A stretch of 5,051 nt of DNA, taken from NCBI GenBank assembly GCA_040383605.1, contig JBEIDF010000241.1:1-5051 (forward strand), given 5' to 3'. The DNA is from M3007 sp040383605. Lineage in GTDB: Bacteria; Bacteroidota; Bacteroidia; Chitinophagales; Saprospiraceae. The first letter of the stretch is position 1, and each line of letters begins with the position of its first letter. Of this stretch, positions 1 to 5,051 are shown piece by piece. Position numbers and translations under genes: made by a program. The notes beneath the pieces were generated by a model. That model did no database searches. It was not told where the DNA came from and was given only the letters and a program-made list of their open reading frames with translations.

Positions 1-3000
1 CACTGGACGGAGATGGATTTATTAGCAGCGATCCGGTGATTCCGGATAATTACTCGGTATATACCATCGGCGCGCTGGCTGCCATCACCTGCCCGGCAGA
101 TACAACCCTCAACACCGGCGACGAAATGGACTACAACTGCTCGGTGTCGTTGCTGCTGAATCATCCCGACCTGGACGACAATGCCCCGGTCACGCTCAGC
201 ATCGCCTTCGCCGCCGGCATGCCGACGCCCGTTGGCAGCCTGCCCGTCGGGGGTACGGTAACGGAGAACGGAAGCGCGAGTTACGACTTCGGCGTGGGCG
301 CAACGACCGTCACGTACACGGCGGAAGATCAAAACAACAATACCAGCGAATGTAGTTTTACGGTGACCGTCAACGATAACGAAAAACCGAGCATCACCTG
401 TCCCGCCGATCAGACGGTGTCGGCAGACGCCACCTGCGGGGGTACGATCGGCGATCGCACGGGCGATGCCACGGCGTCCGATAACTGCGCCGCCACCGTA
501 ACAGTCACGCAAAGCCCGGCCTCCACGACCGCGCTAAACGGCCACAACGACGCGGAGACCGTCACGCTGACGGCCGATGACGGCAATGGCAATACGGAAA
601 CCTGCACGTTCACGGTGACGCTGAAAGATGATACCAAACCAACCATCACCTGCCCCGCCGATCAAACGGTGTCGGCAGACGCCACCTGCGGCGGTACGGT
701 GGGCGCGCACAGCGCCGTCTCTACCGCCGACAACTGTACCGCGTCGCCAACAGTCACGCAAAGCCCGGCCTCCACGACCGCGCTAAACGGCCACAACGAT
801 GCGGAGACGGTGACGCTGACGGCCGACGACGGCAATGGCAACACGGAAACCTGCACGTTCACGGTGACGCTGAAAGACGTTGCGAAACCGACGATCACCT
901 GTCCCGCCGATCAGACGGTGTCGGCAGACGCCACCTGCGGCGGCACGGTGGGCGCGCACAGCGCCGTCTCTACCGCCGACAACTGTACCGCGTCGCCAAC
1001 AGTCACGCAAAGCCCGGCCTCCACGACCGCGCTAAACGGCCACAACGACGCGGAGACGGTGACGTTGACGGCCGACGACGGCAATGGCAACACGGAAACC
1101 TGCACGTTCACGGTGACGCTGAAAGACGTTACCGCCCCGACGATTACCGGCGCCCTGACCACTACGCCGGCTGAAGGCTGTACGCTCGCCGATGCCCCCG
1201 ATGCCGCGACGACGGTCGCCGAACTGGAGGCCCTGCCCGGCGCCCCCGTCGTGTCGGATGTCTGCGCCGCCGACAACGCGTTGACGGTGTCGCACAGCGA
1301 CAGCAATACGGGTACCTGCCCGATCGTCCTCACCCGGACGTACACGGTGACCGACCCGGCGGGCAATGCCGCTACGGTGACGCAGACCATCCAGATAGAC
1401 GATACGACGCCGCCCGCCGTGGCCGGCGACTTAGACCCCACCAACCTGACGATGTGCAACGTGGCGGATACCACCGCCCCGGTTACGACGGTGGCAGCGC
1501 TGGAAGCGCTGGACGCCGATAACGACCTGAACATTTCCGACGCCTGCACGGCGGACGGCAGCCTGAGCGTTGGCTGCACGAGTACCGTGACCGGATCCAA
1601 ACCGACGTTCACGCTCACGCGCACGTATTCCATCACGGATATTTGCGGGAATACCACATTCTTGACCCACAGTATTCAAATCACGGTGACCTGCTTTACG
1701 ATCAGCGGCAAGTTGTTGCACGCCAAGAGCCTGCCCGCACAGGTCGGGGTGGAGGCGGCGACCATGCGCCTGACCGGCAGCAGCCCGACGGGCACCTTCG
1801 CGACGACGGCCAACGGCGAATACAGTTTTAACATCAATACGGCAGGGTTCAATCCGCACACAACGATCATTCGTCCGCACAAAACAAACAACAAAATCAA
1901 CGGCGTATCGGTCGCCGATGCGACGCGGGTTCAGCAGCACATCGTGGGGAATGATCCGCTGACCAACGTGTACGATTTGATTGCGGCGGACGTCAACCGC
2001 AGCAAATCGGTGAGTTCTGCGGATGCGGTGTTGATCTCCCAGGCGCTGCGCGGGAGTCCGAGCGCGCTCGCGCAGTTTGATTCCTCCTGGCGCTTCGTGT
2101 CCAGCAGTTACGTATTTCCCGATCCGCCGTACTACCCGACGCCGCCGGTGGCGAGTCCTTTCTGGAGTTTCCCGCTGCACCGCGGGTACACGAATCTGGA
2201 CAGGGACACGAGCGGCCAGGACTTCGTCGGGGTGAAACTCGGGGATGTAGTGACGCCGTTCTCCAATCCGAATCGGCCGGACAGCGAAAACACGCTGACG
2301 CTGGTGGCCAACGATCGGGTACTCCGGGCCGGGGAGGAAGTTACGGTTGCTTTCCGGGCGGTGCGCTTCCAGGACCTGGCGGCGCTGCAGTTCGCGCTGC
2401 GTTTCGATCCCAATCTGGTGGACTACCGCGGTTTCTCGGCCCCGTCGGCCTCGCCGTTCCAGGAGGCGAATTTTGGATTTTACAGCATAGACGCGGGCGA
2501 AATCCGGGCGGTGTGGAGCGTATCGGAGGGGGTGGATCTGCCGGATGGCGAGTTGGTATTCAACCTGCGTTTTGTGGCGCTGGCGGATGCGGTTCGGCTG
2601 AGTCAGGTGCTTCAGTTAGCCGACGAGGTACTGCCGCGCGAGGCCTACCACACCGATCTGTCGCCGCTGGACGTGGAACTGCAATTCCTCCAGCGCGCGC
2701 GCCCGACCGGCATCTCACAGCGGGACGCCGACGAAAGCGATGCGGACGGGCCGACCGTCCTGCTGCTCCAAAACCAGCCTAATCCGTTCCACGACCAGAC
2801 TACAATCGGATTTGTGTTGGGTGAGCCGATGCACGCGCGCTTGCGCGTGTTCGATATTACCGGTCGGTTGCTCTTCGAGCGCGCCGCGCAATATCCCGCC
2901 GGCTACCAGGCGGTGGAGTTCCGCATGAATCAGGACGCCGTTCCGGGCCTGCTAATAGTTGAGCTGACGACGAAGTATGGAACGCAAACCCGGAAGATGA

Positions 3001-3011
3001 ACGGGTATTGA
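1..3011 (+). CDS. Large secreted HYR/Ig-like repeat protein with dockerin-like, cohesin-like and T9SS type A sorting domains (5' partial)
   Basis: The frame is open from base 3 to the TGA at 3009-3011 (1002 residues visible). A GTG at 36 is possible as a start codon, but the frame continues upstream through LDGDGFISSDP with no stop and no signal peptide appears, so I treat the gene as cut by the window edge. Modules in order: one HYR domain (about 72-386, with the typical G..TVTYTAED.N..SECSFTVTVND ending); three near-identical HYR units (387-1136), each with four Cys (ITC, ATC, DNC, ETC); two further Cys-containing Ig-like repeats (1137-1409, 1410-1691) sharing an LTRTY..TD..GN motif; a carboxypeptidase-regulatory/SdrD-B-like domain (about 1695-1880, ISGKL...GEYSF); a dockerin-like pair (1896-2054); a cohesin-like domain (about 2292-2690); and a T9SS sorting domain (2757-3008, QNQPNPF...FDITGRLL). 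By family knowledge it is exported by Sec then T9SS and is extracellular. The ligand is unknown; adhesin or scaffold roles are inferred. No catalytic domain is visible, though one could lie upstream. Confidence 0.9.
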   Translation, partial: LDGDGFISSDPVIPDNYSVYTIGALAAITCPADTTLNTGDEMDYNCSVSLLLNHPDLDDNAPVTLSIAFAAGMPTPVGSLPVGGTVTENGSASYDFGVGATTVTYTAEDQNNNTSECSFTVTVNDNEKPSITCPADQTVSADATCGGTIGDRTGDATASDNCAATVTVTQSPASTTALNGHNDAETVTLTADDGNGNTETCTFTVTLKDDTKPTITCPADQTVSADATCGGTVGAHSAVSTADNCTASPTVTQSPASTTALNGHNDAETVTLTADDGNGNTETCTFTVTLKDVAKPTITCPADQTVSADATCGGTVGAHSAVSTADNCTASPTVTQSPASTTALNGHNDAETVTLTADDGNGNTETCTFTVTLKDVTAPTITGALTTTPAEGCTLADAPDAATTVAELEALPGAPVVSDVCAADNALTVSHSDSNTGTCPIVLTRTYTVTDPAGNAATVTQTIQIDDTTPPAVAGDLDPTNLTMCNVADTTAPVTTVAALEALDADNDLNISDACTADGSLSVGCTSTVTGSKPTFTLTRTYSITDICGNTTFLTHSIQITVTCFTISGKLLHAKSLPAQVGVEAATMRLTGSSPTGTFATTANGEYSFNINTAGFNPHTTIIRPHKTNNKINGVSVADATRVQQHIVGNDPLTNVYDLIAADVNRSKSVSSADAVLISQALRGSPSALAQFDSSWRFVSSSYVFPDPPYYPTPPVASPFWSFPLHRGYTNLDRDTSGQDFVGVKLGDVVTPFSNPNRPDSENTLTLVANDRVLRAGEEVTVAFRAVRFQDLAALQFALRFDPNLVDYRGFSAPSASPFQEANFGFYSIDAGEIRAVWSVSEGVDLPDGELVFNLRFVALADAVRLSQVLQLADEVLPREAYHTDLSPLDVELQFLQRARPTGISQRDADESDADGPTVLLLQNQPNPFHDQTTIGFVLGEPMHARLRVFDITGRLLFERAAQYPAGYQAVEFRMNQDAVPGLLIVELTTKYGTQTRKMNGY
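387..1136 (+). repeat. Three tandem HYR-encoding DNA repeats (252 + 249 + 249 bp)
   Basis: The units run 387-638, 639-887 and 888-1136, always in codon phase. Each encodes one HYR-like domain that starts P(S/T)ITCPADQTVSADATCGG and ends ETCTFTVTLKD. A 50-base block is identical in all three copies (501-550, 750-799, 999-1048). Units 2 and 3 differ at only seven bases over their first 243 bases, and every one of these changes is synonymous (CCA/CCG, ACC/ACG, TGC/TGT, CAA/CAG, GGT/GGC, GAT/GAC, CTG/TTG). Unit 1 has a different middle segment and one extra codon. The pattern indicates recent duplication or gene conversion, with selection keeping the protein sequence. Confidence 0.95.
1896..2054 (+). 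other. Dockerin-like Ca-binding repeat pair within the secreted protein
   Basis: The encoded stretch has two copies of the dockerin pattern. The first, INGVSVADATRVQQHIVG, has lost part of its calcium loop. The second, ADVNRSKSVSSADAVLI, keeps the D-x-N-x-S spacing with Asp at the twelfth loop position (codons at 1989, 1995, 2001 and 2022), followed by the hydrophobic helix ending in LRG. In the cellulosome field dockerins bind cohesins. In Bacteroidota secreted proteins they also occur without cellulosomes, so the partner here is unknown. Confidence 0.75.
2292..2690 (+). other. Cohesin-like beta-sandwich domain within the secreted protein
   Basis: The encoded stretch begins TLTLVANDRVLRAGEEVTVAFRA and continues with AALQFALRFDPNLVDYRGF, then a turn-rich region and DGELVFNLRFVAL. 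This matches the cohesin pattern of a GEEVTVPV-like first strand, 'G.QF.L.yDP..v.y', and a late 'G.L..l.F.v' strand. It lies between the dockerin-like pair and the sorting domain. The assignment is by pattern only; a generic Ig-like or carbohydrate-binding fold is the main alternative. Confidence 0.6.
2757..3008 (+). other. T9SS type A C-terminal sorting domain
   Basis: The last 84 residues show the standard order of this domain: LLLQNQPNPF, then an amphipathic strand TTIGFVL, then RLRVFDITGRLLFE, then AGYQAVEFRM and a final GLLIVELTTKYGTQTRKMNGY. In Bacteroidota this region directs secretion across the outer membrane by T9SS and is usually cleaved with anchoring or release of the cargo. It fixes the true C-terminus of the protein and supports the phylum assignment. 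Confidence 0.93.
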
Positions 3012-3014
3012 TTG

Positions 3015-3086
3015 GGGAATGGGGTTCCCGCAGAATTCGCAGAATCTGTAAAGCGAATTCTGCGAGTTCTGCGGGAAGCCATTCCC
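3015..3086. repeat. Long near-perfect hairpin between the secreted-protein gene and the regulator
   Basis: Bases 3015-3022 (GGGAATGG) pair with 3079-3086. After a small internal bulge, 3025-3045 pair with 3057-3077 over 21 bp with one G-T wobble, and two more pairs close a 5-base loop at 3049-3053. Each arm also contains a short direct repeat (GCAGAAT twice in the left arm). It starts three bases after the TGA of the upstream gene. It could end the upstream transcript, but no T-run follows and the stem is much longer than a normal intrinsic terminator, so a REP/MITE-like intergenic repeat is equally likely. Confidence 0.85.
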
Positions 3087-3097
3087 TGAATTATTAC

Positions 3098-3105
3098 TAC
3101 TTTTG
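3098..3105 (+). promoter_or_regulatory. Candidate Bacteroidota -7 promoter element TACTTTTG
   Basis: TACTTTTG matches the phylum consensus TAnnTTTG exactly. It lies right after the hairpin and in front of the regulator gene. I see no convincing -33 TTG box at the expected spacing, because that stretch is the right arm of the hairpin. If the element is real, transcription would begin near 3112, downstream of the GTG at 3105, which would favour a later translation start. Confidence 0.45.
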
Positions 3106-4376
3106 TGGTTGTAAAACCGCCGCTATTGAGTTTCCTCGTCTTATACATGACCTATACCGGGATGTTTTTATCCCTTCTGATCTTAATTTACGACGGATAC
3201 CGTGGCATAAACCGTTATTTGGCGGGCTTTTTGTTTATTTCTTCCTTTTACATCTATCTGCAACTGATCATAGCCTACTCAAAGGATGAGGCGCTGTTGT
3301 CTGTTTTTGGCATTGGATTTCCGACCTTGTACTATTTGGCAGGGCCGCTTGCTTATTTGTATGTGCGGGGTATGCTTATGGACAAGAATCAGTTTGATTG
3401 GAAAGATACCCTTCATTTCCTGCCCTTGATCCTTGTAATGGCCGGGATTCTTCCATTTATTCTTTCGGCGGGTACTGAAGAGCGGCGGGAGGTGGCGCGG
3501 ATGATTATGAGCGACCATTGGACCGGGGTGGCGGGCATTCGCCAGAACAAGTTTCTTTCGACGGTGCAGAACGAATTGTTGAAGGCTGTCCAGGGGGCGA
3601 TTTACGCTGTTCTTTTGTGGCGGCTTTTGTACCAAAACCGGGACAAGCTGTTTAGTCGGCGACAGGGTGGGGAGCACCGAAGCCTCATTCGAAAATGGCT
3701 GTTGATCTTTTGTTCGATGTTTTCCTTGCTGGCGATGATGCGCGTTGTTTATTCCTGGATCTTGCTGCACGCGCCTGCCAAAAGCGCATTTTTGGCGATG
3801 ACCAGTCCGTTCCATGTAATTGGCGCGATTGGTTTTTTTGGTCTGAATGTAGCGCTGATTGCATTCCCGGGCATATTATACGGATTGCCTGTTATGCCTG
3901 CGCTTTTTAGAAAAAAACGGCCGGTTGCCCCGATGGCGGAGGCAGAAGCGATATCCGAATCAGAAGCGGCCGAATCAGAGGCGGCGGAATCAGAAGCGAC
4001 CGGTGCGCGCTACGCGCAGTATTTTTCTGCGGACTATCTGCGCGAAATAGAAGCGGCCATCGAGGCCTGCGTCTTGCAGGAGCAGTACCTGGAAGAGAAT
4101 TGGACGCTTGCGCGCCTGGCTTTTCAGGTAAATATTCCGTATCATCATTTGAGCTATTATTTCAATTGCGTGAAGCAGGATAAATTCATTGAGTGGCGCA
4201 ACCGGCTCAAAGTCGAGTTTGCCTGCCGCCTGCTACGGGAGGGAAAATCTCAGGATCAAACCCTCGAGGCAATCGCCGCCGCCTGTGGATTTGGATCAAA
4301 AGCGACGTTTAATCGCTCGTTCAGGCAAATCCTCGGAATGACTCCGTCGGAGTATTTAGAAAATGTGAAGAAGTAA
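3105..4376 (+). CDS. Membrane-anchored AraC-family transcriptional regulator
   Basis: The protein is 423 residues from the GTG start. Residues 1-256 hold about seven hydrophobic segments (roughly 8-29, 38-57, 65-87, 103-121, 159-176, 196-220, 229-256), including the GFPTLYYLAGPLAYLYVRGM block typical of Bacteroidota membrane AraC proteins. A basic patch (FRKKR, 268-272) and an acidic/Ala linker (277-299) lead to the DNA-binding domain: first HTH about 333-354 (WTLARLAFQVNIPYHHLSYYFN), second about 385-418 (TLEAIAAACGFGSKATF then GMTPSEYL). It probably senses an envelope signal and binds DNA at the membrane; signal and targets are unknown. The start is uncertain: GTG 3105 or TTG 3126 gives a full first helix, while ATG 3147 (409 residues) or ATG 3162 fits the promoter match at 3098-3105. 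A stop at 3087-3089 limits any upstream extension. It is probably transcribed separately from the upstream gene. Confidence 0.9.
   Translation: MVVKPPLLSFLVLYMTYTGMFLSLLILIYDGYRGINRYLAGFLFISSFYIYLQLIIAYSKDEALLSVFGIGFPTLYYLAGPLAYLYVRGMLMDKNQFDWKDTLHFLPLILVMAGILPFILSAGTEERREVARMIMSDHWTGVAGIRQNKFLSTVQNELLKAVQGAIYAVLLWRLLYQNRDKLFSRRQGGEHRSLIRKWLLIFCSMFSLLAMMRVVYSWILLHAPAKSAFLAMTSPFHVIGAIGFFGLNVALIAFPGILYGLPVMPALFRKKRPVAPMAEAEAISESEAAESEAAESEATGARYAQYFSADYLREIEAAIEACVLQEQYLEENWTLARLAFQVNIPYHHLSYYFNCVKQDKFIEWRNRLKVEFACRLLREGKSQDQTLEAIAAACGFGSKATFNRSFRQILGMTPSEYLENVKK
3957..4001 (+). repeat. 15-bp minisatellite, three copies, encoding ESEAA/ESEAT linker
   Basis: The units lie at 3957-3971, 3972-3986 and 3987-4001, with consensus GAATCAGAAGCGGCC and one to three differences between copies. 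A degenerate fourth copy may precede them at 3942-3956. The unit length is a multiple of three, so copy-number change would lengthen or shorten the acidic linker between the membrane and DNA-binding halves of the regulator (residues 285-299) without breaking the frame. Confidence 0.9.
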
Positions 4377-4395
4377 GAGTTTGTTCAAATGTTGA

Positions 4396-4413
4396 TTCTG
4401 AGGCGCCTCGGAA
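4396..4413. repeat. Palindrome centred on GAGGCGCCTC downstream of the regulator
   Basis: GAGGCGCCTC (4400-4409) is a perfect 10-bp palindrome, extended on both sides by TTCT/GGAA pairing with one T-G wobble to 18 bp. It lies 19 bases after the TAA of the regulator gene. It could act as a transcription end for that gene, but no T-run follows on the plus strand, so terminator function is weakly supported. Confidence 0.5.
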
Positions 4414-4595
4414 CCAGAAAATGAATAAACACGAAGGCTACGTTGCTTTTGCTTCGGCACAATAATCGCTGCGGCCAGTAAATCTACCGTTCCCTTTTGC
4501 GCTCGCGGGCGCATTTCCCATCGCAACTTTCTTTTTGCGCGCGTGCCTTCGCACGTAGCGCCTCCTGTTTTCCTGCCACCGTGTACGGTAGGCTT

Positions 4596-4616
4596 CCAGG
4601 GCATTTTATGCCCGGG
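4596..4616. repeat. Hairpin GGGCAT-TTT-ATGCCC with extended CC/GG stem
   Basis: GGGCAT (4599-4604) and ATGCCC (4608-4613) pair around a TTT loop. After one A/G mismatch, CC (4596-4597) pairs with GG (4615-4616). It belongs to the cluster of inverted repeats between 4396 and 4768; its role is unknown. Confidence 0.7.
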
Positions 4617-4629
4617 TCTGCGGTATGTT

Positions 4630-4652
4630 GTATCATTTCTGAGAAATGATAC
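4630..4652. repeat. Perfect 23-bp palindrome
   Basis: GTATCATTTCT (4630-4640) and AGAAATGATAC (4642-4652) are exact reverse complements around a single G. The perfect dyad over 11 bp per arm resembles an operator for a dimeric DNA-binding protein or the stem of a small RNA hairpin. No gene starts close enough to assign a target. Confidence 0.85.
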
Positions 4653-4694
4653 GCATTTGCCTGCTTGTTCGGCAATTCGTCGCGCGCGCACCCC

Positions 4695-4702
4695 TACTTT
4701 TG
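4695..4702 (+). promoter_or_regulatory. Possible -7 promoter element TACTTTTG
   Basis: This is the same octamer as the candidate upstream of the regulator and an exact TAnnTTTG match. It would drive transcription rightward toward the MITE-like element and the transposase fragment. A TTG at 4665-4667 is farther upstream than the usual spacing, so support is weak. Confidence 0.25.
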
Positions 4703-4755
4703 AACTCTTTTTACGCTGTTTCCTGATTATTAGTGGGTTAAGTTTTATTGTGACT

Positions 4756-4768
4756 GGCGTCAGACGCC
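4756..4768. terminator. Possible weak terminator hairpin GGCGTC-A-GACGCC
   Basis: GGCGTC (4756-4761) and GACGCC (4763-4768) are exact complements around one A, followed on the plus strand by CTTTC. The stem is short and the T-run is poor, so termination is only one reading. It may be just one more member of the inverted-repeat cluster. Confidence 0.3.
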
Positions 4769-4800
4769 CTTTCGCGTCCTAAAAAACAGGTAAATTAACC

Positions 4801-4970
4801 TTAGAGAGCATGTCTAAAATTATATTTATCGCTAATATGAAAGTCTTTTTCAGCCATACTTCGTTCCTTTTTTCGCCGTAATTAGTCCCATTACGCCTGC
4901 AAAAAGCGCCTTGTCTGGCTAAAAAATCCTTTTCATATTAGCAGAGAATATAATTTTAGACACGCTCTAA
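4801..4970. mobile_element. MITE-like element, 170 bp, with about 40-bp terminal inverted repeats
   Basis: The left arm 4801-4842 and right arm 4931-4970 are reverse complements except for a short stretch near each tip and a four-base block. Both contain TGTCTAAAATTATATT and GCTAATATGAAA when read inward. The inner part continues to pair imperfectly (CTTTTTCAGCC near 4845 with GGCTAAAAAAT near 4917), and the centre has CGTAAT (4877-4882) opposite ATTACG (4890-4895) around a 7-base loop, so the whole element could fold into one long hairpin. It has no coding capacity and is AT-rich compared with its surroundings. TA occurs just inside each end (4802-4803 and 4968-4969), which would suit a TA-duplicating transposase of the IS630 or IS5/IS427 kind, but the exact ends are not settled. 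Confidence 0.8.
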
Positions 4971-5051
4971 AGGCCATTTGTGAGGAGAATCAGATCAGTC
5001 CGGCGACCTTTTACAAGTGGAAAAATGAGTTCGAGGTGGACAAGAATGAAG
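4971..5051 (+). pseudogene. HTH-type transposase fragment (IS3 OrfA-like), 5' end missing, continues past the window
   Basis: From 4973 the frame reads AICEENQISPATFYKWKNEFEVDKNE up to the edge. The ISPATFYKWK block is the recognition helix of the HTH_Tnp_1 domain found in OrfA of IS3-family elements, which binds the insertion sequence ends. The frame stays open upstream to 4886, but that part lies in the MITE-like element and has no ATG, GTG or TTG start. The first helix and N-terminus expected before this block are absent. I infer that the small element at 4801-4970 inserted into, or replaced, the 5' end of the transposase gene. The other possibility is that the gene starts further right at an internal codon, which would remove the HTH. 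The rest cannot be judged because the window ends. Confidence 0.6.

Larger units (their letters stand above)
4377..4800. other. Non-coding stretch rich in inverted repeats
   Basis: No frame here reads like a known protein. Two overlapping open frames (minus 4691-4356, plus 4543-4782) have low-complexity, Arg/Lys-rich or Cys/Leu/Arg-rich translations and look like chance. The stretch contains at least seven separate inverted repeats: 4396-4413, 4498-4513, 4542-4555, 4578-4589, 4596-4616, 4630-4652 and 4756-4768. Also present is a TACTTTTG element at 4695-4702. It may be decayed mobile DNA, a structured RNA on either strand, or an intergenic repeat family. Confidence 0.7.

Noticed and set aside
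387..1136. Possible CRISPR-like regular repeat
   Set aside because: The period is about 250 bp, in codon phase and fully coding, with no short spacers. It is a protein domain repeat.
911..1657. Long minus-strand open frames opposite the HYR repeats (for example 1657-911 and 2180-1431)
   Set aside because: They mirror the repetitive, GC-rich plus-strand gene, which has clear domain homology throughout; the minus-strand products are repetitive shadows.
3015..3086. Standard intrinsic terminator
   Set aside because: The stem is about 31 bp, with no T-run after either arm, so I list it as a repeat with possible terminator activity only.
3008..3289. 93-codon plus-strand frame across the intergenic hairpin
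   Set aside because: It is built from the hairpin arms and the out-of-frame start of the regulator gene; no homology is recognisable.
3105..4376. Two-component hybrid sensor or GPCR-like receptor
   Set aside because: There is no histidine kinase, receiver or periplasmic sensor domain; the C-terminus is a plain AraC double HTH.
4356..4691. 111-codon open frame on the minus strand
   Set aside because: It overlaps the 3' end of the regulator gene and runs through several palindromes. It is rich in Arg/Lys with no recognisable domain, and a shifted minus-strand frame is open over the same stretch. It looks like chance.
4543..4782. 79-codon open frame on the plus strand
   Set aside because: It crosses the inverted repeats at 4578-4589, 4596-4616, 4630-4652 and 4756-4768, has no domain or promoter-to-start arrangement, and its composition is unlike the neighbouring genes.

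Overview
The window looks like chromosomal DNA from a member of the Bacteroidota, probably a Saprospiria/Lewinella-type marine or aquatic heterotroph. The evidence is a large secreted multidomain protein ending in a type IX secretion (T9SS) type A sorting domain, an AraC-type regulator with an N-terminal seven-helix membrane domain, and two exact matches to the Bacteroidota -7 promoter element TAnnTTTG. The genus is an inference from protein style, not from a marker gene.

Layout. Positions 1-3011 (+) hold the 3' part of a very large gene. The frame is open through the left edge, so the true start lies outside. It encodes an extracellular, cysteine-rich protein with about six HYR/Ig-like beta-sandwich repeats (three of them a near-identical DNA tandem repeat), a carboxypeptidase-regulatory/SdrD-B-like domain, a dockerin-like Ca-binding pair, a cohesin-like domain and the C-terminal T9SS sorting domain. 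Positions 3012-3104 hold a 31-bp-stem hairpin (3015-3086) and then a TACTTTTG promoter match. Positions 3105-4376 (+) encode a membrane-anchored AraC-family regulator with a 15-bp minisatellite in its linker. Positions 4377-4800 contain no convincing gene but carry a run of at least seven inverted repeats and a second TACTTTTG. Positions 4801-4970 form a MITE-like element with about 40-bp terminal inverted repeats and a partly self-complementary interior. From 4971 to the right edge is part of an HTH-type transposase (IS3 OrfA-like) that has no start codon in the window and seems to have lost its 5' end to the MITE-like element.

Function. The secreted protein is best read as a cell-surface or released adhesin/scaffold-like protein delivered by T9SS. 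The regulator is separated from it by a strong hairpin and has its own promoter candidate, so the two are probably separate transcription units; nothing in the sequence shows that one controls the other. The right-hand 650 bp looks like an accumulation zone for small repeats and mobile-element debris. I see no defence system, CRISPR, tRNA or rRNA. The least explained parts are the 3015-3086 hairpin, the hairpin cluster at 4396-4768 and the MITE-like element.
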